Assembly (NCBI GenBank): GCA_026002025.1
Contig: BOAU01000081.1
Coordinates: 1 to 9,003, forward strand
Source of the DNA: Spirochaetia bacterium
GTDB taxonomy: Bacteria; Spirochaetota; Spirochaetia; Treponematales; Breznakiellaceae
Direction of reading: 5' to 3'
Length of the DNA stretch: 9,003 bases
A program made the position numbers and the translations under genes. Below, in pieces: positions 1 to 5,777 of this stretch. A model generated the notes under the pieces. That model was not told where the DNA came from. It was given only the letters and a program-made list of their open reading frames with translations, and searched no databases. Position 1 is the first letter of the stretch; each line of letters begins with the position of its first letter.

Positions 1-1
1 T

Positions 2-64
2 ATTCATCGGGCCGTTAACTCCATGTTGGCCGCCCACCAAGCCAAGCTTCGTACCAAGGCTTAA
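2..64 (+). CDS. C-terminal 20 codons of an insertion-sequence protein (partial)
   Basis: An open frame enters from the left edge and stops with TAA at 62-64. It reads a basic, alanine-rich tail ending MLAAHQAKLRTKA. Its stop sits directly against the first terminal repeat of the element, which is where the last gene of an IS21-type element (usually istB, the ATPase helper) would end. Too little is left to recognise the family from the protein alone, so the product is inferred only from position. Confidence 0.4.
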   Translation: MHRAVNSMLAAHQAKLRTKA

Positions 65-123
65 AGGTACATTTTTGAAATGAGGCACCCATAGCTGAAA
101 GGTACATTTCTAAATGAGGCACC
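63..123 (+). repeat. Two direct terminal repeats of the left element
   Basis: Copy 1 (63-89) and copy 2 (98-123) share the 12-base left half AAAGGTACATTT and the 12-base right half AAATGAGGCACC. They differ only in a central 3-nt versus 2-nt spacer (TTG versus CT). The period is 35 bases. In IS21-like elements such internal terminal repeats are transposase-binding sites (known); their role here is inferred. Confidence 0.75.
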
Positions 124-144
124 ACGTCCGTCAAGAAAATGTAT

Positions 145-184
145 TATTCAGCCCTACATCCGTGTAGTACTTTGATATTCAGCC
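145..184 (+). promoter_or_regulatory. Direct repeat flanking a small inverted repeat upstream of the CARF-like gene
   Basis: TATTCAGCC occurs at 145-153 and again at 176-184. Between the copies lies CTACA-TCCG-TGTAG (154-167), a 5-bp hairpin or dyad. The stretch fills the short space between the insertion-sequence end at 124 and the gene starting at 250. It could be an operator or merely debris of an older insertion. I cannot pick a convincing -35/-10 pair here, although 217-226 is a T/A-only stretch compatible with a weak -10. Confidence 0.25.
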
Positions 185-249
185 GTTTTTACTGTTAAGT
201 CTTTCACTTTTTTGATCTATATATCATTATGGACTTACAGGAGCAGATA

Positions 250-867
250 ATGCAGAAGATAGTGTTTTGTAATATTATGATGAAGGCGCGGCTTGACCGT
301 TTCCGCTATAAGGTCAGCGGTAACAGCACCATAGCATTTGACGGCGAGGTTATTTTCCCCATAAACGGCGTATTGGCGAAGACCCTCAATAAAGACGATA
401 CGGTAAAAGTTGTGCTCCTTAAAAAGGACGACATAAACAACAACAGCGACCGTAATGTCGGCGAGTTTAGAGATGAGCTAAACATCATCAACAAGGGCAT
501 AGGCGCCGCCATAGACTATAAAGTGTTAAGTACGCCCCATGATGAAAGCCGCATCATCCAGGAAAAGCTGCTTAAGGAAATGGTCGATGAATTGAGCGAT
601 GGCGCGGCAATTTATGCCGACATAACCTACGGCCCCAAGTCTACGCCGATTATCGTTTTCAGTGTTTTGAATTTCGCGGAGAAATTTTTCAATGCCGATA
701 TAAAGAACATCGTGTACGGTAAAGTTGATTTCGATAAAGACAATAATCCTGTAAATCCTGAGTTGTTCGATATGACGCCGCTCTTTTATTTAAATTCCCT
801 GGCGAACACCATGGAGTGCAAAGACAGCGATCAGGCAAAAAAATTGTTGGACAGCATTCTATCATAA
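250..867 (+). CDS. CARF-like protein, Csx1/TM1812-type (stand-alone sensor domain)
   Basis: This is a 205-residue protein. The start at 250 is preferred over the in-frame ATG at 229 because AGGAG (239-243) lies 6 bases upstream of it. Residues 121-141 carry a beta-strand followed by D124-I-T-Y-G-P-K-S-T-P133 and then a hydrophobic helix. This mirrors the D-[IL]-T-H-G-[FY] signature and its helix in Csx1/TM1812 CARF proteins. I-V-Y-G-K-V (154-159) and F-D-M-T-P-L (173-178) match the later strand and the 'DLTPLL'-like segment of that family. Such domains bind cyclic oligoadenylate made by type III CRISPR Cas10 (known). No HEPN or other effector domain follows, so by itself it would be a sensor or possibly a ring nuclease (inference). 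The usual motif histidine is Tyr127. It is translationally coupled to the next gene by TAATG. No cas gene is visible, and the assignment rests on motif recognition only. Confidence 0.6.
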   Translation: MQKIVFCNIMMKARLDRFRYKVSGNSTIAFDGEVIFPINGVLAKTLNKDDTVKVVLLKKDDINNNSDRNVGEFRDELNIINKGIGAAIDYKVLSTPHDESRIIQEKLLKEMVDELSDGAAIYADITYGPKSTPIIVFSVLNFAEKFFNADIKNIVYGKVDFDKDNNPVNPELFDMTPLFYLNSLANTMECKDSDQAKKLLDSILS

Positions 868-1754
868 TGAAACGATCCAAAGAAGAATACGAAAAATTAA
901 TAAATAACTCGCCGCTGTTTACTATCGATAAAGACAAGGAAGGCGAACTATACGCTGCCGAAGAAAGGCGGTTTTTAACCGATTTGGCAGAATATCTTTC
1001 GTTATATATATTTACCCAGGACACCTTTGCCGAACTCGGTCTTGAAATTATCGAGACGGCGAAATCATGCATAAAAGCCTTTGACAGCGGTCATGGAAAA
1101 TTTCTGCATTACTTCAATTACGCATTGAGTAATCGGCGGCGCGTGAGCGCAGGAAAAAAAGCTGCGCAGGAACGGCAGCACGGGTTAAAGGTTGGCGATG
1201 ATACGCTTGTCAGAAAGGTAAATGGATATGCACATTTGAAAGGATATGATTTATCGGACACTTCGACGATCAGGCATTTGTGTACCGATACGATGAATTT
1301 GAAGGTGATTGCCGCTTTGTGCAATGTACCAACGGAAGGTGTGGTACACACCATTCGCACAATATACGAAACTTCCGTGTTGGGAGAATTCACCCTCAGC
1401 GATGACGGCAATGAGATAAGCATTTTTGATCGCCTATCAACGCCGGAGACAAAACTTGAAATGAATGATGAAGTGATTGCATTGTTAAAATCCATCGACA
1501 GTGCCTATAAAAACAGCAGGGACAGCCAAAAGCCCCTGCTCAAGAAACTGATAAGCATTAAACTTGCCCCCGTGATTTTAGAGCTGGAACTTGATCCGGC
1601 CTTTGACTTCTGGGATGCTGATATTGAAAAACAATACCGGTTAACCGGCGCCGTTCCTACCGCTCGGGACATTGCGGCGATGTTCGATGTGCTTGAACAG
1701 AGCGCAAGCCGGACAATCAATAATTTTTTCAAAAAAGCTGCGGCAAAGTGTTAA
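867..1754 (+). CDS. Divergent sigma-70-like transcription factor, coupled to the CARF-like gene
   Basis: This is a 295-residue soluble protein. Its ATG shares a base with the preceding stop (TAATG, 865-869), and there is no strong ribosome site of its own, so translation is probably coupled. Residues about 50-95 contain a helical segment with A-F-D-S-G-H-G-K-F-L-H-Y-F-N then a basic S-N-R-R-R. This pattern resembles sigma region 2, where 'FDPxxGxFxxYLxxxLxNR' is common. Residues about 262-291 (V-P-T-A-R-D-I-A-A-M-F-D-V-L-E-Q-S-A-S-R then a basic helix) resemble a region-4 helix-turn-helix for -35 recognition. The middle, residues 100-260, I do not recognise. Sigma-like function is an inference from these two segments; a phage or plasmid-type DNA-binding regulator is the main alternative. 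The gene ends with Lys-Cys, and only 30 bases separate it from the next gene. Confidence 0.55.
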   Translation: MKRSKEEYEKLINNSPLFTIDKDKEGELYAAEERRFLTDLAEYLSLYIFTQDTFAELGLEIIETAKSCIKAFDSGHGKFLHYFNYALSNRRRVSAGKKAAQERQHGLKVGDDTLVRKVNGYAHLKGYDLSDTSTIRHLCTDTMNLKVIAALCNVPTEGVVHTIRTIYETSVLGEFTLSDDGNEISIFDRLSTPETKLEMNDEVIALLKSIDSAYKNSRDSQKPLLKKLISIKLAPVILELELDPAFDFWDADIEKQYRLTGAVPTARDIAAMFDVLEQSASRTINNFFKKAAAKC

Positions 1755-1784
1755 GTTAAGCCAGCCTCAAGACTATTTATAAGT

Positions 1785-2396
1785 ATGAGCAAATACTTAA
1801 AGAAGATGATAACGATAATACTGTTTGGAATATCGGCGGCAGTATATTCACAGGAGATATTTAACTCCAACGATTATTATCTGATGGGAGACATAGGCGT
1901 AAGTTACGATGGAACAGAATTCCATTTGGACCTTATGGGCAGTTATGGATTTTATTTTGATACATTTGGCAGTCTGTATCTCAGGCCTGAACTGGAACTA
2001 TACTATAAAAATGATAGTGAATATTACAGCTGGCGTTTCGGTCCGCACTTATCAGCATTATACGGATATAATATAGGAGCCGAAGCATTCAGCGTATTTT
2101 TGTATGGCGGCGCCGGGATTGGTTACAATTTCCTCTTGTCTTCAACAGAAAGCAGTGGGAGCAGCGGATGGGTTGGGAACGGTATTTTTGGCGCAAAACT
2201 TTTGTTTTATGGGTTCGGCGCCTATGCCGAATACCGGATGAGTTTTTTGGGCGGAACCAATAGATTATCCGTAGGTTTAACTTTTGCGGTTGGGGGCAGC
2301 AGTTACGCTCCCACGCCATATAAACCACCGGCTCCCGCTCCTGCACCGCCGCCTCCGGCTGCAAATAATAAAAACCGCGATAGAGACTACTTTTAA
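1785..2396 (+). CDS. Outer-membrane beta-barrel protein with proline-rich tail
   Basis: This is a 203-residue protein. A Sec signal peptide is clear: basic M-S-K-Y-L-K-K, a hydrophobic core, and a likely cut near A-V-Y-S-Q (about residue 22). The rest alternates hydrophobic and polar residues rich in Gly, Tyr and Phe, in the pattern of amphipathic beta strands. Examples are G-S-Y-G-F-Y-F-D near residue 53, Y-G-G-A-G-I-G-Y-N-F near 107 and F-G-A-Y-A-E-Y-R-M near 145. This fits a small eight-stranded barrel of the OmpW/OmpA-barrel kind. Residues about 176-193 are a Pro/Ala tail, followed by a short charged end. No good ribosome site precedes the ATG at 1785; ATG 1806 is a possible alternative that keeps the signal peptide core. 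Exact family not recognised. Confidence 0.7.
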   Translation: MSKYLKKMITIILFGISAAVYSQEIFNSNDYYLMGDIGVSYDGTEFHLDLMGSYGFYFDTFGSLYLRPELELYYKNDSEYYSWRFGPHLSALYGYNIGAEAFSVFLYGGAGIGYNFLLSSTESSGSSGWVGNGIFGAKLLFYGFGAYAEYRMSFLGGTNRLSVGLTFAVGGSSYAPTPYKPPAPAPAPPPPAANNKNRDRDYF

Positions 2397-2412
2397 TATA
2401 TCAGGGGGGACC

Positions 2413-3195
2413 ATGAAAAGATTTATCATTAAATCCGCAGCGGTAATATTCTTAATACTATCCCTGGCGTCCTCATGCTCTAAAAGCGAACCCTACGGAA
2501 CCATTGAAAGAAGCAGTCCTCCTAATATTAGGTCCGACTTTCAGGAAGGGCAGGGCGTTGATGCGAACAATAACGGCAAACCTGATTTTATCGTGCGGAA
2601 CGGGCGTTTTATCGGTACGGTTTCAGGCAAAGACTTTGGCCCTGCTACCGTGGCAAATTTAAATGCCCGTAAAACTACAGCCCCGACGCAAATAAAGCCC
2701 ACACAGATAAAACCGTCTGCCGTACCGGCCGCAGCATCTGCCATAAATTATACAAACTATACTAATTTCAAAAATTATGCCTACTACCCTGCCCGTCAAT
2801 TTCTCGACACAACAGGCTGGACACTAACATCCCAAAGAAGCCATGAACTGCCTGAGGACATCAAAAACAAGGTTCGGAAAATCGGCGATTACCTGCACGA
2901 CCATTATACCTACGGTACCTACAAGTCATTTGATGGAATAGGGCAGGATGATGACAACGTATTCGATTGCGATGATTTTGCGGGATTAATGTACCGAATG
3001 GGACGCGAAGCCGGACTGGATATGTATATAATCAGCCTGCCCGGCCATTGGGCAAACGCGGTCAGGTATGGGAATACCCTTTACACCGTTGAGCCCCAGG
3101 GAGTAAAGGTAAAGTACCGGGATACAAGCAAATTCGGCAAATTTACATTGGCGGACTATGCCCGTTACACAGAACAAATTGTTGTTGAGCGATAA
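2413..3195 (+). CDS. Lipoprotein with transglutaminase-like cysteine domain
   Basis: This is a 260-residue protein. ATG 2413 is chosen because AGGGGGGA (2403-2410) stands just before it; the open frame extends upstream, but only by overlapping the previous gene. The N-terminus is a lipoprotein signal ending S-L-A-S-S-C22. Residues 50-58 read D-A-N-N-N-G-K-P-D, a calcium-loop-like motif, followed by V-R-N-G. A low-complexity linker with a tandem P-T-Q-I-K repeat (91-100) and N-Y-T-N-Y-T-N follows. The C-terminal domain has F-D-C186-D-D-F-A-G, P-G-H212-W-A-N-A-V and V-E227-P. This spacing fits the Cys-His-acid triad of transglutaminase-like/NlpC-like cysteine hydrolases (known families; the triad assignment is mine). 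It likely acts in the periplasm on peptide or cell-wall substrates. It lies 16 bases after the barrel gene and 14 before the GTPase gene, consistent with one operon. Confidence 0.7.
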   Translation: MKRFIIKSAAVIFLILSLASSCSKSEPYGTIERSSPPNIRSDFQEGQGVDANNNGKPDFIVRNGRFIGTVSGKDFGPATVANLNARKTTAPTQIKPTQIKPSAVPAAASAINYTNYTNFKNYAYYPARQFLDTTGWTLTSQRSHELPEDIKNKVRKIGDYLHDHYTYGTYKSFDGIGQDDDNVFDCDDFAGLMYRMGREAGLDMYIISLPGHWANAVRYGNTLYTVEPQGVKVKYRDTSKFGKFTLADYARYTEQIVVER

Positions 3196-3209
3196 AGGAT
3201 GAATGTGAA

Positions 3210-3851
3210 ATGGAAAACGGTCTGAAAACTATCAAGTGGTTTCCCGCCGGAAACAATGTTGTGTTTTACGGCTATCCGGGCAGCGGGAGAACAAATGCCT
3301 TTATGAAAATTGCGACAAAATTAAAACTTGGGTTGAAAATACCAATAAGCATCGTGAATTGCGATACATGGCATCTGGGAAAAAATTACACAATAGAATC
3401 ATTTGCAGAAATAACAGACATTCCATTTCATAAAATGGAGATCGATAAATTAGCCGATCTTCGGGACGATAATTTGCTTATTTATTTGCGGTTTGATGAA
3501 AGAGGTTACTTTTCAGAAGAAAATAGATCAAACATCGGTTTGAATCTAAATTATTTTTTTCAGAAGGATATTTTTCAGAATAAGAAATTCAAGAAAGTAC
3601 TTGTACTTGATTGTACGCGCAAAGACGATATCAATGATGCGCTAATAGAATCGGTCGGAAAAGATTTTATAGATGCGATAATACTTACAAAAGTTGATTT
3701 GCCCGCAGACAAAGAATCTGTTTACAATTATCTTTGTTCAATAAATATACCTGTAGCATTTATTTCATCCGGAGAAGATATTCTTAATGATGGCGCGTTT
3801 GTTGACAATGCTGTTATCTCAAGGATATTTGAAAAACATCATAAAGAATGA
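3210..3851 (+). CDS. SRP/FlhF-like P-loop GTPase domain protein
   Basis: This is a 213-residue cytoplasmic protein. AAAGGA (3194-3199) precedes the ATG by 10 bases. Motifs appear in SRP-GTPase order: P-loop G21-Y-P-G-S-G-R-T28, V-N-C-D-T-W-H-L-G (49-57) followed by a helix and D-I-P-F (matching the 'DTYRxGAxxQL...IP' box), L-V-L-D-C-T-R-K-D-D (131-140) in place of the DTAGR box, L-T-K-V-D (159-163) for guanine recognition, and F-I-S-S-G-E-D (184-190) as the closing loop. FlhF and SRP54/FtsY have this layout plus an N domain, which is missing here. The P-loop lysine is Arg27, so hydrolysis may be weak or absent. An ATGA overlap couples it to the J-domain gene. In this context it may position or regulate an envelope complex (inference). 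Confidence 0.6.
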   Translation: MENGLKTIKWFPAGNNVVFYGYPGSGRTNAFMKIATKLKLGLKIPISIVNCDTWHLGKNYTIESFAEITDIPFHKMEIDKLADLRDDNLLIYLRFDERGYFSEENRSNIGLNLNYFFQKDIFQNKKFKKVLVLDCTRKDDINDALIESVGKDFIDAIILTKVDLPADKESVYNYLCSINIPVAFISSGEDILNDGAFVDNAVISRIFEKHHKE

Positions 3852-4573
3852 GAAATATATGTTTGGTTATTTGTATTTTTTTATTCTCAGCTTTATTAAA
3901 CGCCGAACAAGTGCGGGACCATAACAACAACGGACACATCGATAATTATGATGTTGCACGGTCACACCCAAACGATTATTTCTGGAGAAATGGGTCATGG
4001 TATTACCTGAATCAAGGGGATATTAATTATGCGCGAAACGCAGTAAACTACCCAAGACAAAATCAAAAAACACAAGGCGGCACAACGAAAAATGGGCATC
4101 CCGTATTAATTATTATCGCGATTATTGGCGGAATTTACCTTACAAAAAAGTTTTTAAATTATTATGAGGAGAAAGCATACCAGGAACAACTCAGGGTACA
4201 ACGAATAGAAAGAAACAGACAAGAACAACTGATGCGGCAAAGGGAAGCGGAGTTTTTAGCTCAACAAGAACGGGAATATCAGGAGTTGCTAAGAAGACAG
4301 TTGTTTGAAGCGTTTATGCGTGAATACAAAAGGACAGTCCCTCCGCCTAAAGCGCCGCCGCAGTCTGATATGGTTTCATTTTACCGGAATATGCTGGGGC
4401 TTAGATTGCAATTTACCCAGGACGAGCTCAAAAGTGCCTATCGTGAAGCCGTGAAAAAATATCATCCCGATAAATACACCGATGCTTCAGAGCGCGACAG
4501 GGAAAATGCTGAAATGCTTATGAAGCAGGTTGTCGATGGGTATGAGGTGTTAAACGAGTTGACAAAGTGTTAA
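3848..4573 (+). CDS. Single-pass membrane protein with cytoplasmic coiled coil and C-terminal J domain
   Basis: This is a 241-residue protein whose start overlaps the preceding stop (ATGA, 3848-3851). Residues 1-19 are a signal peptide or first membrane helix. A short exported segment has D24-H-N-N-N-G-H-I-D32 and F-W-R-N-G (45-49). A transmembrane helix spans about 85-99 (V-L-I-I-I-A-I-I-G-G-I-Y-L), then basic K-K. Residues 105-160 are a Gln/Glu/Arg-rich coiled coil, then a Pro-rich hinge (164-171). A C-terminal J domain follows (about 175-238) with the diagnostic H206-P-D208 in K-K-Y-H-P-D-K-Y. J domains stimulate DnaK-type Hsp70 ATPase (known), so the J domain should face the cytoplasm, consistent with the predicted topology. 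The placement suggests recruitment of Hsp70 to the envelope complex made by its neighbours (inference). Confidence 0.8.
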   Translation: MRNICLVICIFLFSALLNAEQVRDHNNNGHIDNYDVARSHPNDYFWRNGSWYYLNQGDINYARNAVNYPRQNQKTQGGTTKNGHPVLIIIAIIGGIYLTKKFLNYYEEKAYQEQLRVQRIERNRQEQLMRQREAEFLAQQEREYQELLRRQLFEAFMREYKRTVPPPKAPPQSDMVSFYRNMLGLRLQFTQDELKSAYREAVKKYHPDKYTDASERDRENAEMLMKQVVDGYEVLNELTKC

Positions 4574-4589
4574 GTTTCTTTATCTTTCC

Positions 4590-4598
4590 TGCTATAAT
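4590..4598 (+). promoter_or_regulatory. Extended -10 promoter for the second lipoprotein gene
   Basis: TGC-TATAAT at 4590-4598 is a perfect -10 hexamer with the TGn extension. A consensus TTGACA lies at 4559-4564, but 28 bases away, too far to pair with it; the hexamer at the proper distance (about 4570-4575) is weak, which an extended -10 tolerates. Predicted transcription start is near 4605, giving a short leader containing AGGGGG at 4617-4622. This places a transcription boundary between the J-domain gene and the next gene. Confidence 0.6.
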
Positions 4599-4630
4599 AA
4601 AGGATGATACTATTTTAGGGGGTGTGTAAA

Positions 4631-5551
4631 ATGAAGGTTACTATTTTTGCTTTAATAATTGCGTTGGCCAGTTGTGGATCAACGCCTGCACAAACAGGCA
4701 GAAGTCAACAGGACACTGGTGAAGAACATCTGTCATCTTCAACGAGAACAAATACATTCAACGGTATTTCAGTTGAGGTGATTGGGATTCCTTATGAATA
4801 TAAAGATATTTGTGGTTATCGATCATTGGACTCCCTTATAGAGGCAGAGTATAAGTCGATATCCACCGGACAGTCTTCATCGTTTGTCAATTTTAGTATT
4901 GACAAGTTTATTTTTAACTTTAATGCAAATGGCAGCCTGGTTATCAGCGCCCTCTACAGCTATGATAAAACACCGGCGGAAAATGGGGGATTTTATCCTG
5001 CCCAATCAGGGAGGATACACGAATGGAAACTTGAACCTAAATACCACCGCCATTCCGGCGGTAATTGTTCGCTTGATTTCTACAATGACAGCGCAGTCTC
5101 CCAGGCAAAACTAAACGAGATGCGGAGCGACCCCTCTTTGGGAAAGGTGTATGATGTACTCCTTTCTGTTGCAGAAGATATGGATTACAATTATCCTGCC
5201 ATTGGCCGCAGGGCCGCATTTGTCACACTGCCAAATGGCAAGGAGCCGTTAAAAGGTGTCTGCGATGATTATTCCAATCTCTTGATTAATAGACTCACTG
5301 CGGCCAATATCAATGGTGTTAGCAATATACAAAAGGTGACAGGACAAAACCACGCATGGGTTACCCTTGTTTACAAAGGAAAAACTCTTTATCTTGATGC
5401 CACATGGTTTGACAAAAACAACATCAATGAAAATGGCGTGGTTGACCATACACCTTACAAAGACCCGCGCAACATGACCTTCGACAACGAAATCTTTACA
5501 AATCATAATCAACATCATATTGCCGGGGGCACAAGAAACATTGGATCATGA
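4631..5551 (+). CDS. Lipoprotein with classical transglutaminase-like domain
   Basis: This is a 306-residue protein. ATG 4631 is preferred over in-frame GTG 4622 because AGGGGG (4617-4622) sits 8 bases upstream of it and the resulting signal peptide is compact, ending in the lipobox L-A-S-C15. A Ser/Thr-rich linker follows to about residue 45. Residues 45-165 hold a domain of unknown role. The C-terminal part has G-V-C211-D-D-Y-S, N-H241-A-W-V and L-D256-A-T-W-F-D. This is the canonical Cys-His-Asp core of bacterial transglutaminase-like proteins (PF01841-type; known), often proteases or transpeptidases acting on extracytoplasmic peptides. It differs from the lipoprotein at 2413 in spacing and surrounding sequence, so it is not a simple recent duplicate. 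It is read from its own promoter at 4590. Confidence 0.8.
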   Translation: MKVTIFALIIALASCGSTPAQTGRSQQDTGEEHLSSSTRTNTFNGISVEVIGIPYEYKDICGYRSLDSLIEAEYKSISTGQSSSFVNFSIDKFIFNFNANGSLVISALYSYDKTPAENGGFYPAQSGRIHEWKLEPKYHRHSGGNCSLDFYNDSAVSQAKLNEMRSDPSLGKVYDVLLSVAEDMDYNYPAIGRRAAFVTLPNGKEPLKGVCDDYSNLLINRLTAANINGVSNIQKVTGQNHAWVTLVYKGKTLYLDATWFDKNNINENGVVDHTPYKDPRNMTFDNEIFTNHNQHHIAGGTRNIGS

Positions 5552-5576
5552 TATGGTAGACCCTGATCGGAAGAAC

Positions 5577-5596
5577 GCGCCGCATCCCTGCGGCGC
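5577..5596 (+). promoter_or_regulatory. Strong hairpin between the lipoprotein and MotA-like genes
   Basis: GCGCCGC-ATCCCT-GCGGCGC is a perfect 7-bp, all-GC stem with a 6-nt loop. It is followed by TAAAAAAGGA rather than a T-tract, so it is not a conventional terminator on this strand. It lies 4 bases before the ribosome site AAAGGA (5601-5606) of the next frame. It could protect the upstream mRNA 3' end or modulate translation of the downstream gene (inference). Confidence 0.5.
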
Positions 5597-5612
5597 TAAA
5601 AAAGGATGGAAT

Positions 5613-5777
5613 ATGAATATGGTAACGTATGTTTTATCATTGGCTTTAGGAGCATTACTGTTATTTTTTACCATTACAATAAGTGGCTCAAGTCCTCTTG
5701 GCTATTTTGATTTACCCAATTTAATGTTTGTGGTTGTATGCCCATTCATATTAATGTATATATTTGAATGGACATAA
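5613..5777 (+). CDS. MotA/TolQ-like N-terminal fragment (two membrane helices)
   Basis: This is a 54-residue frame. ATG 5613 has AAAGGA at 5601-5606 with a 6-base spacer; the longer open frame upstream overlaps the lipoprotein gene and has no such site. The protein has a hydrophobic helix at about 4-20 and a second at about 34-50, joined by G-S-S-P-L-G-Y-F-D-L-P-N-L. This linker strongly resembles the loop in MotA-family stator proteins, where 'GGSLxxFxDxPSLLIV' precedes the second helix (known family pattern). It stops at 5777 just after the second helix, while the next frame, shifted by one base, carries what looks like the rest of the family. It is read as the front half of a broken gene, or as one of two coupled small proteins. 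Confidence 0.55.
   Translation: MNMVTYVLSLALGALLLFFTITISGSSPLGYFDLPNLMFVVVCPFILMYIFEWT

Larger units (their letters stand above)
1..124. mobile_element. End of an insertion sequence, IS21-like
   Basis: The window opens inside a mobile-element end. A reading frame closes at 64, and two near-identical copies of AAAGGTACATTT-(2-3 nt)-AAATGAGGCACC follow at 63-89 and 98-123. The last copy runs into CA at 123-124; read on the other strand this gives a TG-initiated terminus beginning TGGTGCCTCATTT. Several directly repeated motifs inside a TG...CA terminus are typical of the IS21 family (known). The family call is an inference from that repeat layout; the rest of the element lies outside the window, so neither the transposase nor a target duplication can be tested. 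Confidence 0.55.

Noticed and set aside
689..1072. Long minus-strand open frame across the CARF/sigma junction
   Set aside because: It lies antisense to two better-supported coupled genes, has low-complexity Ser/Arg-rich translation and no ribosome site.
2089..2364. Minus-strand open frame opposite the beta-barrel gene
   Set aside because: It is antisense to a gene with a clear signal peptide, and its translation is basic and Gln/Arg-rich without domain character.
1744..4576. Identical 14-mer CAAAGTGTTAAGTT at the ends of the sigma-like and J-protein genes
   Set aside because: The match covers Lys-Cys-stop and a few bases; one such coincidence in 9 kb is plausible, and no repeat structure extends from it.
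5520..5612. Upstream extension of the MotA-like N-terminal frame
   Set aside because: It overlaps the lipoprotein gene and adds a polar segment foreign to the family, while ATG 5613 has a well-spaced AAAGGA.
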